Assembly (NCBI GenBank): GCA_002261195.1
Contig: MVBO01000109.1
Coordinates: 1 to 49,763, forward strand
Origin: Bifiguratus adelaidae
Lineage: Eukaryota > Mucoromycota > Endogonomycetes > Endogonales
Length of the DNA: 49,763 nucleotides
Reading direction: 5' to 3'
In this document: positions 45,421 through 49,763 of the stretch, piece after piece
Layout: every line of letters begins with the position of its first letter
How positions within the stretch are numbered: the first letter of the stretch is position 1
Position numbers and translations under genes: made by a program
The notes under the pieces: generated by a model
Told to the model about the DNA's origin: nothing
The model's input: only the letters and a program-made list of their open reading frames with translations
The model's database searches: none

Positions 45421-45765
45421 ATGGAAACCACGGACGCACAATTGCAAAAGGAATACGAAACACGCCACGCCAACCTCATGGACACGGTGGACTCTGCCAA
45501 ACACAGCCTAGAATCCACAGCCGAATCCGTCAAACAGCGCGTGGAAGAGAATGCCGCGGCCGTTGAACACTCGGAATCCCTAGGCAAGAACCCGCCCGAC
45601 TCGACTCATCCTGCCAATGTTGGATCATCCACGCGATTCGAAGGAACAGCTACCAAGAATGATGATACCTTTGGACAACATGCCTTGACGGAAGAGATGG
45701 GTGCTAACAGGACGCTGGGTGAAAAAATTTCGGATGCCTTGAAACTTCCTTCCGAGAAGCAATAA
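45421..45765 (+). CDS. Small hydrophilic LEA-like/stress-type protein, function unknown
   Basis: Single exon, 114 residues, no signal peptide, no membrane segment and no cysteine. Residues 10-50 form a highly charged amphipathic helix with an 11-residue feel (TVDSAKHSLESTAESVKQRV), as in group-3 LEA proteins and fungal conidiation or stress proteins. The C-terminus holds GANRTLGEKISDALKLPSEK. I do not recognise a named orthologue. The strong TATA box, short leader and hydrophilic composition suggest a stress- or development-induced protective protein; that is inference. Confidence 0.7.
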   Translation: METTDAQLQKEYETRHANLMDTVDSAKHSLESTAESVKQRVEENAAAVEHSESLGKNPPDSTHPANVGSSTRFEGTATKNDDTFGQHALTEEMGANRTLGEKISDALKLPSEKQ

Positions 45766-46076
45766 ATGCGATGTTTGTGTATCCTTCTCCACACCCGCCA
45801 ATGCTATCCCTATCCAATAATGGCCCTAGTGCCCAAAAAAATCACATGATGTGATCACATGATCGTGACGTCATCCTCCTCTCACCAACCGCCCCGGCCC
45901 CCTCCGCCCCCCTACCTCCCCTCCTTTGCCTTTGTCGCCACAGAAAAGAAAAACGTCACCAAGTCACCTGAAAGTCACGCTTACAAGGTCACGCTTTTTC
46001 TGCAAAGGTAAGGGCAAAGAAGAAGGAAAGTGAGAAGCGGGGCCTTAGACGATAACACTCGTAACGATGCAGGTGA
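45766..46076. other. Promoter region of the Cbf1-like gene
   Basis: 311 bp containing a repeated E-box, a CRE and four GTCAC half-sites (described separately), plus a C-rich pyrimidine tract at about 45890-45930. No gene is seen. Confidence 0.6.
45841..45873 (+). promoter_or_regulatory. Tandem Cbf1-type E-boxes and a CRE
   Basis: Two perfect copies of ATCACATGAT (45841-45850 and 45854-45863) are separated by GTG. Each contains RTCACRTG, the site bound by Cbf1/USF-type bHLH factors. They are followed at once by a full palindromic CRE, TGACGTCA (45866-45873), the bZIP/ATF site. Downstream, four GTCAC half-sites occur at 45955, 45963, 45974 and 45988. The whole array is 90-235 bp upstream of the start of a Cbf1-like gene, suggesting autoregulation. 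Confidence 0.55.
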
Positions 46077-46880
46077 ATGGATTCTACGAACATGTTATCT
46101 GCCTCAGAAGCCATGTTGGACTTGCAAAGGGGTCATGATGGTAAGGTGAGTGAGGATGTTTGTATGCGTTGCAAAAGTATTGGATGGGCGAGTATTGATC
46201 ATGGCTAGTCTTCGCATGAGGGAGAGCAGGTGACGACAAATGGATCCGAGTCGGCGAATCCCATCTTGCAATCTCTGATGCATGGTGGCACCAATCTGCC
46301 GAATTTGCGATTCATGTTTCCTGACCATGGGGAGCTGACGGAGGAACAGAAGGCCCAAGCCTTAGCACACCTCTCTCAAAACTTCAACCGCGACTTGAAC
46401 AAGGAGGCTTCTCCTCGGGAAGAGTCCGGAGGCGACGAATCAGTCGAGCAGGCAAAACATGCCATTGGCAGTGACGAATGGCACAAGCAACGCAAAGATA
46501 ATCACAAGGCCGTCGAGAAACGACGTCGAGAAACCATCAATGCTGGCATCAATGATTTGGCACGTATTGTGCCTGGATGCGAAAAGAACAAGTCGCAAAT
46601 CTTGGTTCGGGCTGTCAATTACATCAAGCAGCTCAAGGATAATGAAACACAGACGATGGAACGGATGGCCTTGGAAAAGCTCTTGACGGATCAAGCCATC
46701 AATGAGCTTGGGCGGCAAGTGGAGACGCTCAGGAATGAAAATGAGCAGTTGAAGGAACAAATCAAGGCCTTGCGGGAAGGTAGAGAGGCTCCGGTCAAGG
46801 AGGATGGGCAATCGCGAACGCGCAAGCGATCGAGGGATGAAACGGATCACAAGGAGGCCGAGAAGCATGCCAAATCATGA
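46077..46880 (+). CDS. CBF1: bHLH transcription factor, Cbf1-like
   Basis: Two exons (46077-46145, 46209-46880) give 246 residues; the second of two adjacent GT donors is chosen because only it keeps phase. The basic helix-loop-helix spans about 114-166 (EWHKQRKDNHKAVEKRRRET, INAGINDLARIVPG, KSQILVRAVNYIKQLK). His122, Glu126 and Arg130 form the H-E-R triad that reads CACGTG-type E-boxes. A long leucine-heptad coiled coil follows (170-213), then a basic tail RTRKRSRDE. KSQILVRAVNYIKQL and the KQRKDNHK start resemble Cbf1, which in yeasts controls sulphur amino-acid genes and centromeres, and related USF-type factors. Its targets here are unknown. The promoter has matching sites. Confidence 0.88.
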
Positions 46881-47201
46881 CGTTGTGCATGCGTCTTTTG
46901 CATTTCTTGGGATCGCTGCTCCCGTTTCCCGTTTCCCTTTTATTCTTTTCCTTTTTCTCCCCTATTGTATATACAAGTTTTTGGTGTGTGTTAAACTCCT
47001 TTTGGTTTTGTCCTTTGAGGTCTCTCATGAGGTGGATGGTTTGTGGCCAGGGGAGTTGAGGTCACGATGTGGTGGTTCCGAAACAAGTTTGAGGGTGCAT
47101 CAAACGCTTCCATGCCATGCTTTTTCTTTTCTTTTGTGAGCAAGCCCCGTCCCGACTCTCATGGTCGAGGCCAACGTTCTCCAGTGACTTGCTGACCACC
47201 T
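46881..47201. other. Convergent 3' region
   Basis: 321 bp between the stops of the Cbf1-like gene and the oppositely oriented fusion gene. It has T-rich stretches (about 46930-46965) and GTTTTTGG..TGT runs suited to 3'-end formation; no gene identified. Confidence 0.45.
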
Positions 47202-48884
47202 CTAGACTACCTGGAGCACCAGACATCGTTCCCAACCTTGAGCATCCCGTTCTACCCCTAAAAGTGTGCACCAATCCTCCCACAAGGCCAGCACTCCCGC
47301 TTTCATGTCCTTGCCCATCTCAAAACATAGCAAGGCACCCGGCCGAAGGGTACCATTGTCTCGGCACCGTTTCAAACTGGCCGCAATCACCCGGTAGGAT
47401 TCGTACCCGTCGCCTGATCCATGTAATGCCATCTGCGGTTCATACTGCAAACGTTGATAAAGTGCCATATCTCGGGATGATAAATATGGCGGATTGCACA
47501 CGACGAGATGGAAAGGTCCAGTGAGCTCGTCGAGGTGCGCGAAATCGAGCGGAAGGAAGGTGGCGGTGAGTCCCAATTGCTCGGCATTGTGTTGAGCTAC
47601 CGTCAAGGCTTTTTTGGACAGGTCGATGCCTGTGCCTCGGGCCGACAAGGTGGGGTGTTGGAGATGGAGCCGGTGCAAGAGAGCCAAGAGAATATTGCCG
47701 CATCCCGTACCGATATCCAGAATGCAGAGGGTATCCACGTCGGGTATGCTTTGAAATGCTGCTTGCACAAGAGTTTCTGTCGAAGCGCGGGGTATGAGAC
47801 AATCGGGCGTGACCTTGAACACGAGACCACAGAACGTCTTGGTACCGCAAACGTAGGCCAACGGTTGCCCGTTGGGATCATAGTCGGCCAAGTCACCAGT
47901 GAGCCATTCTTGAGCTATATCGTTCTGCCGTTTCTGCCAAAAACGCTCTTCTCGCTCACGAACATTGATAATCTTGTCCGGTTCGGGTCTCGTCATCTTT
48001 TTCCATGTGTGGGAGACTGGGTGTTGAAAGGCTAGACAGGTCATGGATAGACAGAGGCCCTTCTTGTTGGACCGTAACGTTCGCGTATGATCTGATTGAC
48101 CCACGATAGGATGCGCCAAGGAGTCCATGAGTTTGCGGATCACGACGCCCGTGTGTGGACAGCGACATTGGATGCTGACCGTCGAGAGATATCCGTCTCC
48201 CGCATTGGATCGAGTTAACTGCAGCCGGCGAATGGATGCCAGATGGCAAGCGCGTGCCAAGGCTAGCGACTCGACCGACCACGCGGTTGGCTGCGTATCC
48301 TCTAAAACGACGTCTTGCACATCGCCAAAGCAAAGTGCGACATAATCCATCTGTATCCGACCTTCTCTTATGAGATCATCCCTGGCTTCCTTGGTCTTAG
48401 CGGTAAGGACCTTTAAGCCGGCGTCAGCCATGTCCTACATGCGTCAACCTACACGTACAATGCCTGAGGCGGCTTTATCCACCCCATTGATCATGACAAC
48501 ATCTCCGCAAAAGAACCGCACAGCTTCGCGGACCTTTGACACACCAACACCGGCTGGCTTTCCAACCACCACAACGTACGCGTCTTGCCATAGACCATCG
48601 ATGGCTTGCTTGTGTCGTTCAGCCAAGAGTTGTTCCTCGTCCACATCCACCGATAACATGTCGCCTAATGCCAATATCCGAGACGACTTGCAACTCGTGT
48701 CGTTCACCCAGACTTGACGCTCCGCGAACGCGCGCTGTAGTTGAGCATGAGAGTGTAGGACGTCCCTGGCGTGCGTCGCCAAGTACTTGTAAGCGCGAAC
48801 ACCTTTGCCTTCCTCCCCCACCACCAAGCTCTTGCGCGTCACCTTTCCCCCTTCTTGTCTCACCTCGCCTAACCTAATCTCCAT
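47202..48884 (-). CDS. Predicted fusion: S4/RluA-type pseudouridine synthase + HemK/Mtq1-type glutamine methyltransferase
   Basis: Two exons (complement of 48459-48884 and 47202-48410), with a 48-nt GTACGT...TTAAAG intron, give 544 residues. Residues 30-85 resemble an S4 RNA-binding domain (HSHAQLQRAFAERQVWVND, LALGDMLSVDV). The pseudouridine-synthase part runs from about 100 to 275: YVVVVGKPAG, then NGVDKAASGIVLTAKTKEAR with the catalytic Asp136 kept but the usual HR before it changed to NG, and PHTGVVIRKLMDSLAHPIVG in place of TGRTHQIR. From about 280 a PrmC/HemK methyltransferase follows in the same frame: GQPLAYVCGTKTFCGLVFKV, LIPRASTETL, SAM motif LDIGTGCGNI (373-382) and the catalytic NPPY (448-451). 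Mtq1 relatives methylate the GGQ glutamine of mitochondrial release factors. MTRPEPDKI at residue 281 could be a separate start, but no stop intervenes. Confidence 0.82.
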
Positions 48885-49405
48885 GTCTTTTGCCGAGTTC
48901 TTGTCCTTTAAGCGCTACGCCGTTGTAGGTGCCAGCACCAACCGTGAAAAGTATGGCAACAAGGTGCTGCGTTGGTAAGTGGTGCTGCTTCACAAGCAAA
49001 GACAAACCATTGCCACAGGTACATGGCGCGCGACTTGAATGTCACACCTATTCACCCGGTAGGTCATGGGAGCCTTTTCTTTCCGTCGAGACCCTCTAAC
49101 CGCCACGGTCCATGTAGAAGGAAAGTGCCATTGAAGGTCTCGAGACCCTATCGACCATCCAGCAGCTCCCGAACCCCACACAAACACCTCTATCCATCAT
49201 CACGCCTCCACAGGTCTCGTACCAAGTCATAAGCGAAGCGGCTGAGCTGGGTATACCCATGGTCTGGCTTCAACCAGGCGCGGAGAACGCAGAATGTATC
49301 CGGCTTGCGGAGGAAAAGGGGTTGGCGTGCATTGCAGAAGGTCCATGTATCTTGGTGCAAGGCACGCAAGAGTATGATCGACAAAAGAGTCAAACAAAGT
49401 TGTAG
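48883..49405 (+). CDS. CoA-binding-domain protein (YccU-like)
   Basis: Three exons (48883-48974, 49019-49058, 49118-49405) give 139 residues. It starts MSFAEFLSFKRYAVVGASTN, with the Rossmann CoA-binding loop VVGAS, then KYGNKVLRWYMARDLNVTPI, HPKESAIEGLETLSTIQQLP and ELGIPMVWLQPGAENAECIR. This small family (CoA_binding_2) is similar to the nucleotide-binding domain of succinyl-CoA synthetase; its cellular function is not established. The length matches the family. Homologues have about ten residues before RYAVVGAS, which supports this start; it overlaps the start codon of the divergent fusion gene within the same CATG. Confidence 0.9.
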
Positions 49406-49529
49406 ATAAAGGCATGCATCGTTCAGTTCTTCATGGTGCATCGTGGACTATAACTTTCCAATTGTAGCTTTAAAGTCTATTATAACTTACATGTAGATGG
49501 ATATACAAAAGTACTTTTACAAACATTTA

Positions 49530-49763
49530 CTAGAAGGCCTTTTGACGCCACAAGGCAATGCTCAGGAAGCCTGCAATAGCCGCCATAAACCCGCCAAATC
49601 GAAAAACGACGCCAATGGCATCCGAGCTGGCATCGACCTCTCCTTCGGGATCCGGTTCAGCGAGATTGGATTGAGAATTCGGTTCGAGGTAGTGAAAGAC
49701 GATGCTGCTGACAAAGGTAATGATGAATTGAGGAAGGACTATGAACATGTTGTGGATACCGAG
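49530..49763 (-). CDS. C-terminus of a GPH/SLC45-type sugar transporter (runs off right edge)
   Basis: 78 codons open to the right edge, with the stop at 49530. Two hydrophobic segments are visible: LGIHNMFIVLPQFIITFVSS (transmembrane helix with the GIHN..F..PQ signature common to sucrose/maltose GPH transporters) and GGFMAAIAGFLSIALW, separated by an acidic loop (EPDPEGEVDAS). It is tail-to-tail with the CoA-binding gene. The family is likely from this signature but the specific substrate cannot be seen. Confidence 0.65.
   Translation of the reverse strand, partial: LGIHNMFIVLPQFIITFVSSIVFHYLEPNSQSNLAEPDPEGEVDASSDAIGVVFRFGGFMAAIAGFLSIALWRQKAF

Overview
The window is nuclear DNA from a fungus. 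Evidence: genes carry many short GT-AG introns (mostly 45-70 nt), and there are fungal hallmark families: a PMT2-type O-mannosyltransferase with MIR domains, an Ams1-type alpha-mannosidase, Kog1/raptor, Snx41/Atg20, Nup155/170, Rco1, a Cbf1-like bHLH factor and Fsh1. A complete B12-dependent methylmalonyl-CoA mutase, a Rac-type GTPase and a Tc1/mariner fragment point to an early-diverging lineage, most likely Mucoromycota, rather than Dikarya. The species is not identifiable from the sequence alone; this placement is inference.

Layout. 1-3.1 kb is gene-poor: the 5' part of a Tc1/mariner transposase runs off the left edge, followed by a striking cluster of the short palindrome TACNGTA (24 copies in about 1 kb). 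3.1-6.8 kb holds methylmalonyl-CoA mutase and, 14 bp downstream, an AlkB-type dioxygenase. 6.8-9.0 kb (minus) is a secreted M64 zinc peptidase. 9.5-12.5 kb is the PMT2-like mannosyltransferase. 12.5-16.1 kb (minus) is a tandem pair of FAD-dependent amine oxidases, of which the upstream copy carries a 4-nt frameshift. 16.4-21.0 kb (minus) is the intron-dense alpha-mannosidase with a 9-nt microexon. 21.4-23.7 kb (minus) is a leucine-rich-repeat gene with both a nonsense codon and a frameshift. 24.3-25.2 kb is an IMPACT/Yih1 homologue.

25.3-37.6 kb is a run of five minus-strand genes, very tightly packed: raptor, an ELO fatty-acid elongase, Snx41/Atg20 and Nup155/170 (in coordinate order). Nup155/170 shares a 48-bp head-to-head promoter with a Nop6-like RRM protein. 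38.6-45.2 kb contains Rac, an NAD(P)-binding protein, Fsh1-like hydrolase, ribosomal protein uS5 (RPS2) and a double-PHD Rco1-like chromatin protein. 45.4-49.8 kb has a small LEA-like protein with a clear TATA box, the Cbf1-like factor, a predicted fusion of a pseudouridine synthase with a HemK-type methyltransferase, a CoA-binding-domain protein whose start codon overlaps that of the fusion on the opposite strand, and the C-terminus of a sugar/GPH-type transporter at the right edge.

How the genes fit together. Most are unrelated housekeeping genes in a compact genome. Loose themes are nutrient/TOR control (Kog1, Yih1, Snx41), protein mannosylation and mannose recycling (PMT2, Ams1), and propionate/odd-chain plus peroxisomal amine catabolism (mutase, the AKL-tagged oxidase). 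No operon-like pathway cluster, CRISPR array, rRNA or convincing tRNA was seen. The broken genes are two members of duplicated or variable families, while about twenty other genes in the same sequence read cleanly, so the lesions look biological, though sequencing error cannot be excluded.
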